Shown: positions 18,264 to 26,576 of the stretch, one piece after another
How positions within the stretch are numbered: the stretch's first letter is position 1
How the letters are laid out: every line of letters starts with the position of its first letter
From: CAJXNP01 sp050305935
GTDB lineage: Bacteria; Bacteroidota; Bacteroidia; Cytophagales; Cyclobacteriaceae
Reading direction: 5' to 3'
Length of the DNA: 45,462 bases
Assembly: GCA_050305935.1 (NCBI GenBank)
Contig: JBNLGG010000032.1
Location: 1-45,462 of the forward strand
Notes under the pieces: generated by a model
The model's database searches: none
What the model was told of the DNA's origin: nothing
The model's input: the letters and a program-made list of their open reading frames with translations, nothing else
Program-made: the position numbers and the translations under genes

Positions 18264-19237
18264 TTGGACTCCATAAATATTTTTTTAGCGTCGGGATCTG
18301 CCATCAATTGCTGGAGTGTGACATCAGGGTGTTTTTCCATATATTTTGATACAATTCGATAGCCGACCCATCTCCCAATTCTTCCGGGGCAGTTTTGGCC
18401 GATTTCAAATACCTTTGGGCGTTCGCCCATAAACTTCTCCTTTATCATGTGGCTTGTTTCGTATAGAGCTTCATTTTCCAGCAGTCCTGCCCAAATTACA
18501 TTTTCAAATTCATGGATGTTTTCTGTTTCTTCGGTGGTGTAACCTGTAATAAGTGTGTCACTAATTCCGGGGAGCATCTGCTCGGTAAAATAGTAAGCTT
18601 TTCCATAAAAAATCATGTCAGCGAGAGCCGTTTGGTCTTCGACATTATTTGCGTTGTAACTCGCGCTCATGAGCATCATGCATTGTGGCACCAGATATTC
18701 CTTTTGATAGCGCTTGACGATGTAGGAAGGAATGTCGGGTATGAAGGTGCCGTCATTTCCCAAATAGTAATCCAAACCAATGATGATTAAAGAATCCGAC
18801 AGATAAAGATCGTTTAGAATTCCACTCACCACTGTCTGGATTTTTGGGGTCTTTGTGTCAGGGTAATAATATTTCAAATGTTTAAAAGCCTCTTCAAATT
18901 GCGACTCAATGGCTGACAGATCTGAATATACATCGTCTACTTCCATCCACAGTGAATCGATCCCGGGATCTTCCATCAAATCGTAGAATCTTTTTACGAC
19001 CATTCGGCGATCCGGGTATTCCGAGGCACCAAGAAAAAACTCCGCAAACATCGGATTCTCAAAGAGAAAAGTATCCATCTTCTGGATTGATTTGATGCCT
19101 CTGATTTCTTCATCCAGGCGTACAATGGAAATATCAACAGAAATGTTTGAGACGTCAGGATATTCTCTTTGCTTTTTTGTTTCGCATGAAAATTGCAGAA
19201 GAGTACAAAGCAAAAATATGTAAATCAGGTTTTGCAT
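18248..19237 (-). CDS. gldB: Gliding motility lipoprotein GldB
   Basis: Starting at the ATG at 19237 gives 329 residues with a lipoprotein signal (MQNLIYIFLLCTLLQFSC, Cys18). A longer reading from 19309 adds 24 residues without improving the signal and was rejected. The body matches GldB: VDISIVRLDEEI, the FLFENPMFAEFFLG segment, LIIIGLDYYLGNDGTFIP, YIVKRYQKEYLVPQCM and, near the C-terminus, NCPGRIGRWVGYRIVSKYM. GldB is a membrane-anchored protein required for gliding in flavobacteria and linked to T9SS function; the mechanism is not established. It is a single gene, convergent with the glycosyltransferase. Confidence 0.92.
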   Translation of the reverse strand: MQNLIYIFLLCTLLQFSCETKKQREYPDVSNISVDISIVRLDEEIRGIKSIQKMDTFLFENPMFAEFFLGASEYPDRRMVVKRFYDLMEDPGIDSLWMEVDDVYSDLSAIESQFEEAFKHLKYYYPDTKTPKIQTVVSGILNDLYLSDSLIIIGLDYYLGNDGTFIPDIPSYIVKRYQKEYLVPQCMMLMSASYNANNVEDQTALADMIFYGKAYYFTEQMLPGISDTLITGYTTEETENIHEFENVIWAGLLENEALYETSHMIKEKFMGERPKVFEIGQNCPGRIGRWVGYRIVSKYMEKHPDVTLQQLMADPDAKKIFMESNYRPK

Positions 19238-19559
19238 AATAAATTTTCTGTTGAACAGTTTTTTTTCTTTAATGAAGGCTAATAAAAATAAATAGATATT
19301 GAACAGCAATCATTTCACATTAAAGAATTAAAACTTGTAGATTAACGGCAAATTTTTCACAAACATATAAAGCTGGCATCAATAATTGGTTTAAAAGAGT
19401 GTAAAAATGAGCCCAATTGTTGGATTAGTTTGAAGGGCTAAAATTAGTCACAACCAAAATGAAACCGACATGATTAAAATAATAATTAAGCACACAGTGT
19501 AATGATTATTTTTATCATCAAAGGTTCCATCTGACCATTGAAAACAGAAAAATAAACAG
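19238..19559. other. Divergent intergenic region between gldB and the PorT-like gene
   Basis: 322 bases, strongly AT-rich, with no reading frame that looks coding. It should hold the promoters of both flanking genes. The only element I can support is an exact TAnnTTTG on the minus strand at 19360-19367. A short inverted repeat ATGAT/ATCAT occurs near 19502-19518. Nothing else stands out. Confidence 0.6.
19360..19367 (-). promoter_or_regulatory. Candidate -7 element of gldB
   Basis: The minus strand reads TATGTTTG, an exact TAnnTTTG match. No TTG is found 17-23 bases upstream, and the implied leader before the ATG at 19237 would be about 115 bases, so support is modest. Confidence 0.35.
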
Positions 19560-20189
19560 ATGAAAAGATTTCTCATCATAATTCTGGTGCTTTGTTCCGT
19601 TGAAGCTTTTTCGCAGGTGAAGCTAGGTGTGAAGCTTTCCCCGTCATTTGTTGTTAACAGGATTAAATGTGATTCCGACACCTTAAATGTCACAAAGAAC
19701 GGTACGGGCTTTAGGCCTTCCTTCGGTTTAATAGCCGAATTTCCCCTTGCTGCAACGTATACATTTGCCACCGGAGTAACCTATATGAGCAAAACGGTGA
19801 AAATAAAATTGGATGCTCTCAACGCGGCGCCGTTTTCCCAGGAATACATTGTTCAATTCATCCAGATACCCCTTACAGTTAAGCTTTATACCAATGAAAT
19901 TAGTATCGACAAAAAACTATACTTTCAAACTGGCTTTAACGCAGAAATACAGGTGTATAACGAAAACAAAACCGGTGGCGAGGATGCTATTGAGAAATTT
20001 ACCGTGTTTGATTTTCCCATCCTTTTTTCAGGAGGAATGGATATGAACCTTGGCACCAACACGATCTTGTTTTTTGGCGTCACCTATCAAAGAGGACTGA
20101 TCAATATTTCAAATGAGGAAAATTTTGAAAGCAAAGCATTCTCAATAAAAAATGATATTCTGGGCTTTGATATAGGATTGAAGTTTTAG
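19560..20189 (+). CDS. PorT-like outer-membrane beta-barrel protein
   Basis: A 209-residue exported protein with signal peptide MKRFLIIILVLCSVEAFSQ followed by VKLGVKLSPSF, the typical first strand of the PorT/OMP_b-brl_2 family. Alternating strands follow (FGLIAEFPLAATYTFATGV, IQIPLTVKLYTNEI, FFGVTYQRGLINIS), and the protein ends FDIGLKF with a terminal Phe. It likely forms an eight-stranded barrel in the outer membrane. The family includes PorT of the T9SS but also many unrelated small barrels, so a secretion role cannot be claimed. It lies 84 bases before the M16 protease and may share its transcript. Confidence 0.85.
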   Translation: MKRFLIIILVLCSVEAFSQVKLGVKLSPSFVVNRIKCDSDTLNVTKNGTGFRPSFGLIAEFPLAATYTFATGVTYMSKTVKIKLDALNAAPFSQEYIVQFIQIPLTVKLYTNEISIDKKLYFQTGFNAEIQVYNENKTGGEDAIEKFTVFDFPILFSGGMDMNLGTNTILFFGVTYQRGLINISNEENFESKAFSIKNDILGFDIGLKF

Positions 20190-20273
20190 CATTTATCAAT
20201 TTTTTACCCCACTTACATAATTTAAAACCATAAAAAGAAGACAATTATTATTTTTCAAATAAAAACCAACGAC

Positions 20274-23108
20274 ATGAAGAAAACTGTTTTGTTGACAATT
20301 TTTCTCCTCATAGGCTCCCTATATGCAAAAGCCCAGGACTATGAGACTTTATTTTCAAACCTTGAAAATGAAATTCCAATAGACCCCACAGTAAGAAAAG
20401 GTGTGTTGGATAATGGGATGACATACTATGTCAAAAAGAATTCTAAACCCGAAAACAGGCTCACCCTACGATTAGTGGTGAATGCCGGGTGGTTATTGGA
20501 AGCTGACGATCAGAACGGCCTGGCTCATTTTGTGGAGCACATGTGTTTCAATGGCACCAAAAACTTTGAAAAAAATGACATTGTCAAATACTTACAATCC
20601 ATTGGCGTGAAGTTTGGTGCTGATCTGAATGCCTACACCAGCTTTGACGAAACCGTTTATTTTCTTCCCATTCCTACGGACAATGATACCATTGTCGAGA
20701 ATGGCTTTCAAATCATGGAAGATTGGGCTCACAATGTCACCTTTGACAAAGAAGAAGTAGACAAAGAACGGGGTGTGATCGTAGAAGAGATGCGTTTGCG
20801 CAACAATGCGAATCTCAGGATGGCTAATGAATATATTCCGGTGTTATTGAACAATCCAGTCTACGAAGATATTTTAAACTCTGTTAAGGAAGCTGAAAGT
20901 ATTAAGACCTTTCAATACGAATCGCTGACTAAGTACTATGAAGACTGGTACCGGCCTGAATTGATGGCAATCATTGCCGTTGGTGATTTGGATCCTGATC
21001 TGATAGAGAAAAAGATAAAAGAACATTTTAACAGGATACCAAAAAGTAAAAAAGGGCCCAAAAGGAAAATATTTGAAATTCCTGATCAGGAAGGAACAGC
21101 CGTGAAGGTGGTGTCAGACAAAGAAGCCACCAATACTTCCGTGCAAGTGTATTATAAGACAGATCCATTTAGGATCAAAACCTTGAATGACTACAAACTT
21201 TCTCTTATCCACAATTTATATTCCGGAATGTTAAATATAAGGCTGAGGGAGCTAACCCAGCAGCCCGATCCTCCCTTTATTTTTGCGGGCGGAGATTTTG
21301 GTGGCACGTATAACCGCAACAAAGACGCTTTCTCGGTTTACGCCGGTGTATCAGAAACAGGCATAGAGCGGGGACTGCATGCAGTCATGACAGAAAGTGA
21401 GCGGGTAAAACAACATGGTTTTACAGCGGGGGAACTTGTCCGCTACAAATTAGAACTATTGAAGGGATATGAGAAGGCATATAATGAAAGAGGAAAAACC
21501 GAATCAAAAAGCTATGTAGATGAATACCAGGGTAATTTCCTGGTACAAGAAGTAATTCCGGGAATCGAATTTGAATATGCTTTCGCAGCTCACATCATGG
21601 ACCAGATTACTTTAGAAGATGTTAACGCGATGAGTTCGCAATTTATCTCTGAGGATAACCGGGTGATTATTGTCTCCGCTCCGGAAAGAGAGGGTCTCGC
21701 CCTACCGTCTGAAGCGCAATTGAAGGCCGTTGTTGATGAAGTGGGAACAGTGAAATTAGATCCTTATGTTGATAAAGTATCAGGTGCAGCTTTACTTGCT
21801 GCATTACCGAAGGCTGGAGCGATTGTCAAGGAAACAACTAATGAGACAACCGGTGTTACCTACCTTGAACTATCAAATGGAGTAAAAGTAGCATTAAAGC
21901 CTACTGACTTCAAGAATGACGAGATAATATTCACAGCCTACGCTGATGGTGGTACTTCTGCCTATCCCGATGACGTGGCCAAATCTGCCGAATTTTCAGA
22001 TGCCATTGTTCAGGGGTGTGGATATGGGGGATATTCTCCCAGTGATTTACAAAAGATCCTTGCTGGTAAGGTGGCAAGTGTATCTCCCTTTGTTTCAGAT
22101 CTACAGCAAGGTTTGAATGGTAGCTGTACCCCAAAAGATGCTGAAACGATGTTCCAGCTTATTCACCTGGCATTTACCGAGCCAAACCAAAATGAAGATC
22201 TCTACAACGCTTATTTAAGCAGACTGAAAGCATACTTTAAAAATGTCCTGGAGAACCCCATCAATTATTTCTATAACGAAAGGATAAAGTTTTTGACTCA
22301 GGACCATCCCCGCAGTGGAGGCTACCCTACGGAGGAGGACTTTGAGAAAGTGGAGTTTGAAAAAGCATTTTCGATTTATAAGGAGCTTTTTAGCAATGCA
22401 AGCCAATTCAATTTTGTTTTCGTTGGCAATTTTAAGGTGGAGGAATTTAAAAAATACTTGGAGCAGTATGTAGCGAGCTTGCCAACCAGTGATAAAAGCC
22501 TGGCATGGAAAGACCTGGGGATCAGGCCACCAAAAGGTGATGTCGCAAAGGATGTGTACAGAGGAAATGATCCAAAATCCATGGTATATATTTATTTTCA
22601 CAATGATTTTGAGTTTGATCGTAAAACCAACTATCATTTGAATTCCCTTGCCGAAGCCCTGAATATCAAGCTGATTGAAATACTTCGGGAAGATCAAAGT
22701 GGCGTTTATTCTACCGGGGCATTTGCTCAAACCAGCAAGTTCCCCTATGAAAATTATAACCTCATCGTCTATTTTCCTTGTGCCCCTGAAAATGTCGAAA
22801 ACCTAATTAATTCGGCTTATGGAGAGATCAATAAAATCAAAGAAAATGGCGTTTTAGAGGAAGATATGGTGAAGGTCAAAGAAACCCAACGACGGGAAAT
22901 GGAGGTTAACCTGAAGGAGAATAGCTTCTGGAGGAGCATTATTAAAAATAGCCTGATGTACGATTGGGATTTGGAAGATATACTTGACTATGAAGCAAGG
23001 ATAAAGGGATTAAATGCAAAAGAACTGCAAGAGGCAGCTAAGAAATATTTTGACTTTGGAAGTAAAGCAGAGGTAGTGCTTTACCCCGAGTCTGAGAAAA
23101 AGGAATAG
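20274..23108 (+). CDS. M16 family zinc metalloprotease (pitrilysin/insulinase-like), exported
   Basis: A 944-residue protein with signal peptide MKKTVLLTIFLLIGSLYAKA. The inverted zinc motif HFVEH (His85, Glu88, His89) and the distal ligand Glu165 in ERGVIVEEM, 76 residues later, show an active N-terminal M16 domain. A second M16-like half follows from about residue 530 (YLELSNGVKVALKPTDFKND) without a zinc motif, so one polypeptide carries both active and inactive halves forming the peptide-holding clamshell. FRIKTLNDYKLSL and the R/Y substrate-binding segments are present. It should degrade peptides in the periplasm. A strong terminator follows immediately. Confidence 0.95.
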   Translation: MKKTVLLTIFLLIGSLYAKAQDYETLFSNLENEIPIDPTVRKGVLDNGMTYYVKKNSKPENRLTLRLVVNAGWLLEADDQNGLAHFVEHMCFNGTKNFEKNDIVKYLQSIGVKFGADLNAYTSFDETVYFLPIPTDNDTIVENGFQIMEDWAHNVTFDKEEVDKERGVIVEEMRLRNNANLRMANEYIPVLLNNPVYEDILNSVKEAESIKTFQYESLTKYYEDWYRPELMAIIAVGDLDPDLIEKKIKEHFNRIPKSKKGPKRKIFEIPDQEGTAVKVVSDKEATNTSVQVYYKTDPFRIKTLNDYKLSLIHNLYSGMLNIRLRELTQQPDPPFIFAGGDFGGTYNRNKDAFSVYAGVSETGIERGLHAVMTESERVKQHGFTAGELVRYKLELLKGYEKAYNERGKTESKSYVDEYQGNFLVQEVIPGIEFEYAFAAHIMDQITLEDVNAMSSQFISEDNRVIIVSAPEREGLALPSEAQLKAVVDEVGTVKLDPYVDKVSGAALLAALPKAGAIVKETTNETTGVTYLELSNGVKVALKPTDFKNDEIIFTAYADGGTSAYPDDVAKSAEFSDAIVQGCGYGGYSPSDLQKILAGKVASVSPFVSDLQQGLNGSCTPKDAETMFQLIHLAFTEPNQNEDLYNAYLSRLKAYFKNVLENPINYFYNERIKFLTQDHPRSGGYPTEEDFEKVEFEKAFSIYKELFSNASQFNFVFVGNFKVEEFKKYLEQYVASLPTSDKSLAWKDLGIRPPKGDVAKDVYRGNDPKSMVYIYFHNDFEFDRKTNYHLNSLAEALNIKLIEILREDQSGVYSTGAFAQTSKFPYENYNLIVYFPCAPENVENLINSAYGEINKIKENGVLEEDMVKVKETQRREMEVNLKENSFWRSIIKNSLMYDWDLEDILDYEARIKGLNAKELQEAAKKYFDFGSKAEVVLYPESEKKE

Positions 23109-23120
23109 GGTATTTTAAGA

Positions 23121-23147
23121 GGAGCCGCACAAGCGGCTCTTTTTTTT
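23121..23147 (+). terminator. Rho-independent terminator after the M16 protease gene
   Basis: GGAGCCGC (23121-23128) and GCGGCTCT (23133-23140) pair over eight bases around the loop ACAA and are followed by a run of eight T. The T run reaches the stop of the convergent SixA-like gene at 23146. Confidence 0.9.
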
Positions 23148-23637
23148 ATAATTTTTTTGGGTATTCAAAAAACAACAGTTTTCCCTTGCCCTTGTCCACC
23201 TCGACCCAATGGTTGATATCAAATTCTATGGCTACTACACCACATGTGGGGACGTTATCGATATATGCATTTGAAAGATAGTTAGTGAGATCTGTCCATC
23301 CCGGATTATGCCCGAATATCATCAGCGAGTTAATGCTATCCTCTACCTGCCGAATTATTTTCAAGGTAGTTCCTATACTGGCCAGGTATAAGTCTCTGGT
23401 TTTCACGATTTCCTTTTGATCGTAGCGCAACTCTTTGACAATTTTTTTTGCAGTTGAAAAAGCTCTTTTCGCCGAGCTAGAGATTATTAGATCGGGCTGA
23501 ACACCCGATTTTGCTAAATATTTCCCCATTTCCGGAGCATTTTGCTTCCCGCGGTTATTTAAGGGGCGATCATAGTCGTCCAGGTGAGGATCGTCCCAAC
23601 TGGATTTTGCATGCCTGACGATGTAAAGAGTTTTCAT
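23146..23637 (-). CDS. SixA-like histidine phosphatase family protein
   Basis: Starting at the ATG at 23637 gives 163 residues beginning MKTLYIVRHAKSSWDDP, where Arg8-His9 is the catalytic RH motif of the histidine phosphatase superfamily. The second catalytic His lies in LMIFGHNPGWTDL. The DYDRPLNNRGKQNAPEMG and LIISSSAKRAFSTA segments are as in SixA phosphohistidine phosphatases. A reading frame continuing to 23847 would add 70 residues and overlap the divergent thioredoxin gene, so it was rejected. It is short for a phosphoglycerate mutase. The substrate in this organism is unknown; SixA in E. coli acts on phosphohistidine proteins. Confidence 0.88.
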   Translation of the reverse strand: MKTLYIVRHAKSSWDDPHLDDYDRPLNNRGKQNAPEMGKYLAKSGVQPDLIISSSAKRAFSTAKKIVKELRYDQKEIVKTRDLYLASIGTTLKIIRQVEDSINSLMIFGHNPGWTDLTNYLSNAYIDNVPTCGVVAIEFDINHWVEVDKGKGKLLFFEYPKKL

Positions 23638-23750
23638 ATAATAGACACCGGTTTTCCGTTCGGGAATAAAATTATCAAAAAGATTAATAATTATTGAAAC
23701 ATGGGAATTGTATATTCGTATGAAAACTTGAACATATATAAATATAAGAG

Positions 23751-24131
23751 ATGGCAACAATTCAATTGAACAAGGAATTATTTTTAAACGATATTTTCGA
23801 CTACGAAAAAAGCAGAGATTGGAAATATAAAGACAGCCTTCCGGCAATTATTGATTTTTACGCAGATTGGTGCGGGCCTTGTAAGATGGTGGCGCCGGTA
23901 CTCGAACAGATTTCAAATGAATACGGTGGAAAGGTGAAAGTTTACAAAATTGATACGGAAGCGGAGCAGGAGTTGGCTGCGGTTTTTGGCATACGAAGTA
24001 TCCCGTCGCTGCTATTTATTCCTGTGGAAGGCCAACCTCAAATGTTAGCTGGAGCTTTGCCAAAAAATGCCATTGAAAAAATTATGGGCGATGTATTTTT
24101 TAATGAAGCGGAAACAACAAAAGAGGCATAA
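23751..24131 (+). CDS. Thioredoxin
   Basis: A 126-residue thioredoxin-fold protein with no signal peptide, so cytoplasmic. IIDFYADWCGPCKMVAPVL holds the redox pair Cys41 and Cys44, and the cis-proline is in IRSIPSLLFI (about residue 85). VKVYKIDTEAEQELAAVFG forms the third strand and following helix. The N-terminal 28 residues are somewhat longer than E. coli TrxA and the C-terminus adds an acidic tail. It reduces protein disulfides, normally with thioredoxin reductase, which is not nearby. The gene is divergent from the SixA-like gene, with 113 bases between them. Confidence 0.95.
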   Translation: MATIQLNKELFLNDIFDYEKSRDWKYKDSLPAIIDFYADWCGPCKMVAPVLEQISNEYGGKVKVYKIDTEAEQELAAVFGIRSIPSLLFIPVEGQPQMLAGALPKNAIEKIMGDVFFNEAETTKEA

Positions 24132-24149
24132 TTAAGTTGTAGTATATAT

Positions 24150-24200
24150 AAAAAAAATAGCCACAAAGTGAATGTTCCTCCAAGATTCAATCACTTTGTG
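24150..24200 (-). terminator. Hairpin with T run, probable terminator of the leftward MORN operon
   Basis: CACAAAGTGA (24162-24171) and TCACTTTGTG (24191-24200) form a ten-pair stem with a 19-base loop. Read on the minus strand it is followed by CTA and a run of eight T (the A run at 24151-24158). It lies 230 bases beyond the stop at 24430, so the operon would have a long 3' leader. It also follows trxA by about 30 bases on the plus strand, but with no T run there. Confidence 0.55.
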
Positions 24201-24252
24201 ACTCCCATCAGTTGAAAAAGTGAAATAAAATTAATGCAGCATTGTGTTTAAA

Positions 24253-24272
24253 TTTATGATAAAAATCATAAA
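24253..24272. repeat. Perfect AT-rich palindrome, FNR-like spacing
   Basis: TTTATGAT and ATCATAAA are perfect inverted repeats around AAAA. The core TGAT-N4-ATCA matches the inner part of the Crp/Fnr-family FNR site TTGAT-N4-ATCAA. It lies between the converging trxA and 710-residue-protein genes, where no promoter is expected, so a structural role or chance is equally possible. The rest of 24201-24429 shows no gene. Confidence 0.4.
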
Positions 24273-24429
24273 CGAGAAAACAATTTAAGGATAAAAAAAT
24301 GACCAGATTTTAAATTTACGTCGTCCAAATTAAATTTTTAACTCCAAAATGTGATGGTATAAAATTTCATAGAACTGTGAAAATGCGAAACAATATTTCA
24401 ATCTTTTTGAAGAAACGTAATTTATCATA

Positions 24430-26562
24430 CTACAGGCGCAATCTAATTCCCGGACCTATTACAAAAAACAGCCTTTCTTTATTTAAATAATAACCTCCAC
24501 CAACATATAGCGGGAAGGTTAGTTTAACATCCTTGGTAGTTGGATAAAGGCTTCCTAAAATAACAACTCCCAGGTCTCTTTGAGATTCATTGGCATTGAA
24601 GTCAAAAGCATTTATGGCAAGAAATCCAATACCTACTTTGTAAGGCAGAAAACGAGCTATTTTTTCTTTATGATAAAAGCTGAACTGAGCTAAGGCGGCC
24701 ATGCTTATCCCGGTAAGGTTTCCGACCTTATCTGATCCTTCGTCCGGCTTAGAAATTTCAATGAGTCCTGCCGGGAAGGACACCTCGATGTCAAATGCAT
24801 AAAGCCGTTTGTTGTAAATCTCAATGGTCTTTTCAAATCCCTCACCTCCATACTTGGATTTCTGGTGCTTGAACTGCAACTCAATTTTAGACCATTCGGG
24901 AAGATCGTACGTTTTTTTCCTTAATACCTGGTTTAATAAAAACGGATTTTCTCGGCAGTCTGAGCTGCGGTAATAACTATATCGCGGCGATGTTTCACCC
25001 GGGCAGTAAGTCAGGCCCTCTATTTTCTGGATTTCCAGGAGTTCATTTTGCTTATTTGTGATCTTTATATCGACATCAATAATTTGTTTCCCATAAAGAG
25101 GCGTGCCATTTTGATCAATTAAATTGGCTATGTAGTCGATCACTACATCCTGGATGGTATTTTCATATAAAATGGGTTTATTGATCTCTGAAACCGCTAC
25201 ATCCCTTTCGCCAAAATTGACAGTCAGAAAGTCAAAAGTTCTTGGCCTTTGATATTCTTTTACATTCAATGAAAAGTCTGTAGGATCGATCCCATTCATG
25301 ATATTGATTTTTCTTTCCAGAATGTTCAGTGGTATCCTAAGTGTAAAAACTGTTTGCTTTGGGTTATTATTTACGGTATCAGAAGCCAGGATTTCTGCCA
25401 CGGGAAATTTGAAACTGGCTTTGTGCAGACTTTTCCCTTCAACCTTTACCTCTATGGTTTCACCCGGGAATACGGTCAGATTTGAATCCCAGTCCTTTCC
25501 TTCACGAAGTATTTGTATCTTTTCAATACTGGTTTGGGGAATGATGCTAAGGTTAGTAATAAATTCAGAGACATCGCCGTCTTTGATGTACAGATAGCCG
25601 TCTGATTGGTCGTGGTATTTATACGTACGAAGCCACGCTAGCATTTTATTATTCGTCAGGTATCTCCTTACAAATAATTCCCCAACCAACTCGCCGCCTG
25701 GTTCTTCCTGGTTTTCAATACGATAGGTTTTGTTAAGCTGTAGTCCGCTGTTGCTTTGTATTTGAACAGAAACCTGTTGCTTGTCCGGGGACGTTAGCTG
25801 GACCTCCTTTGCATCAATTTCCAAAAAACGAAGGCGACTGGGGCGGGCGACAAACGCCTGCTGTATAGGTGGTAGGTTGAAACTTATGACTTTATTCTCA
25901 TTGATATATGGACTTTTTAATTCCAACGGGAGCTCTACGATGAAACCCCCTGTACGGTGTGGCAGGACGTGAAGAAGAAGCTTTCCGTTGTCATAGGTGG
26001 TTTTGTATTCAATGTTATCCCCCTTGATCCACTTATTGGTAGCTTTAATGTTTTGGAAGTTATTGGACGAGATTTCGAAGGTTCTTTCCTCACCTATGTA
26101 TAGCTGATTGTCTTCTGTACGTAATTCGGCAAAAGTATTTGTATAAGGCAATAGGCTTAGTGGGATTACGACACTCTCCTCGTTTTCCAATACAACGTTA
26201 AGAAGCACTTTCAGAAATTTACTTTCGTTGAGGTCATTGAACTTTACCCTGGCCTGGAAGTACTTATTATCAATCAGGTAAACAGAATCCTGCAATTCAT
26301 ATTCGTCTGACGGAAGCAATGTAAGGGATTTTATCTGTTTGCCAGTTGGCTTAGGGTAAAGGTTAATCAATGCTATTGCATCATTGGTATGGTAAATAAA
26401 AGCCAGGTGCATCTCACCTTGAAATAAAATAGTATCTGTATTGTAGAAGTATCTATTATTTTCGATAGTCAAGGAAATGTTGCTGAAGTATTGGCTTTGG
26501 CTCCATACCCACTGATTGATAGATAAAAAAGCCAACACGACCAAAATGATAGATTTTCTCAT
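24430..26562 (-). CDS. Exported protein of unknown function with C-terminal barrel-like part
   Basis: A 710-residue protein with signal peptide MRKSIILVVLAFLSINQWVWSQ. I do not recognise a family. Most of it (about 25-560) is beta-rich with no cysteine-rich or catalytic motif, compatible with several Ig-like domains. After about residue 600, strands rich in G, F and Y (IARFLPYKVGIGFLAINAF, LTFPLYVGGGYYL, RLFFVIGPGIRLRL) suggest a small outer-membrane barrel. A Cys pair occurs around TYCPGETSPR and SSDCRENPF. It is 14 bases behind the MORN-repeat gene, so the two are one operon and may form one envelope complex. Confidence 0.8.
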   Translation of the reverse strand: MRKSIILVVLAFLSINQWVWSQSQYFSNISLTIENNRYFYNTDTILFQGEMHLAFIYHTNDAIALINLYPKPTGKQIKSLTLLPSDEYELQDSVYLIDNKYFQARVKFNDLNESKFLKVLLNVVLENEESVVIPLSLLPYTNTFAELRTEDNQLYIGEERTFEISSNNFQNIKATNKWIKGDNIEYKTTYDNGKLLLHVLPHRTGGFIVELPLELKSPYINENKVISFNLPPIQQAFVARPSRLRFLEIDAKEVQLTSPDKQQVSVQIQSNSGLQLNKTYRIENQEEPGGELVGELFVRRYLTNNKMLAWLRTYKYHDQSDGYLYIKDGDVSEFITNLSIIPQTSIEKIQILREGKDWDSNLTVFPGETIEVKVEGKSLHKASFKFPVAEILASDTVNNNPKQTVFTLRIPLNILERKINIMNGIDPTDFSLNVKEYQRPRTFDFLTVNFGERDVAVSEINKPILYENTIQDVVIDYIANLIDQNGTPLYGKQIIDVDIKITNKQNELLEIQKIEGLTYCPGETSPRYSYYRSSDCRENPFLLNQVLRKKTYDLPEWSKIELQFKHQKSKYGGEGFEKTIEIYNKRLYAFDIEVSFPAGLIEISKPDEGSDKVGNLTGISMAALAQFSFYHKEKIARFLPYKVGIGFLAINAFDFNANESQRDLGVVILGSLYPTTKDVKLTFPLYVGGGYYLNKERLFFVIGPGIRLRL

Positions 26563-26576
26563 ACTGATTTTTCATT

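Noticed and set aside
19238..19309. N-terminal extension of GldB
   Set aside because: Adds hydrophobic but unusual residues before a complete lipoprotein signal starting at 19237.
23638..23847. N-terminal extension of the SixA-like phosphatase
   Set aside because: It would overlap the divergent thioredoxin gene, and the catalytic RHAKSS motif follows the ATG at 23637 at the usual distance.
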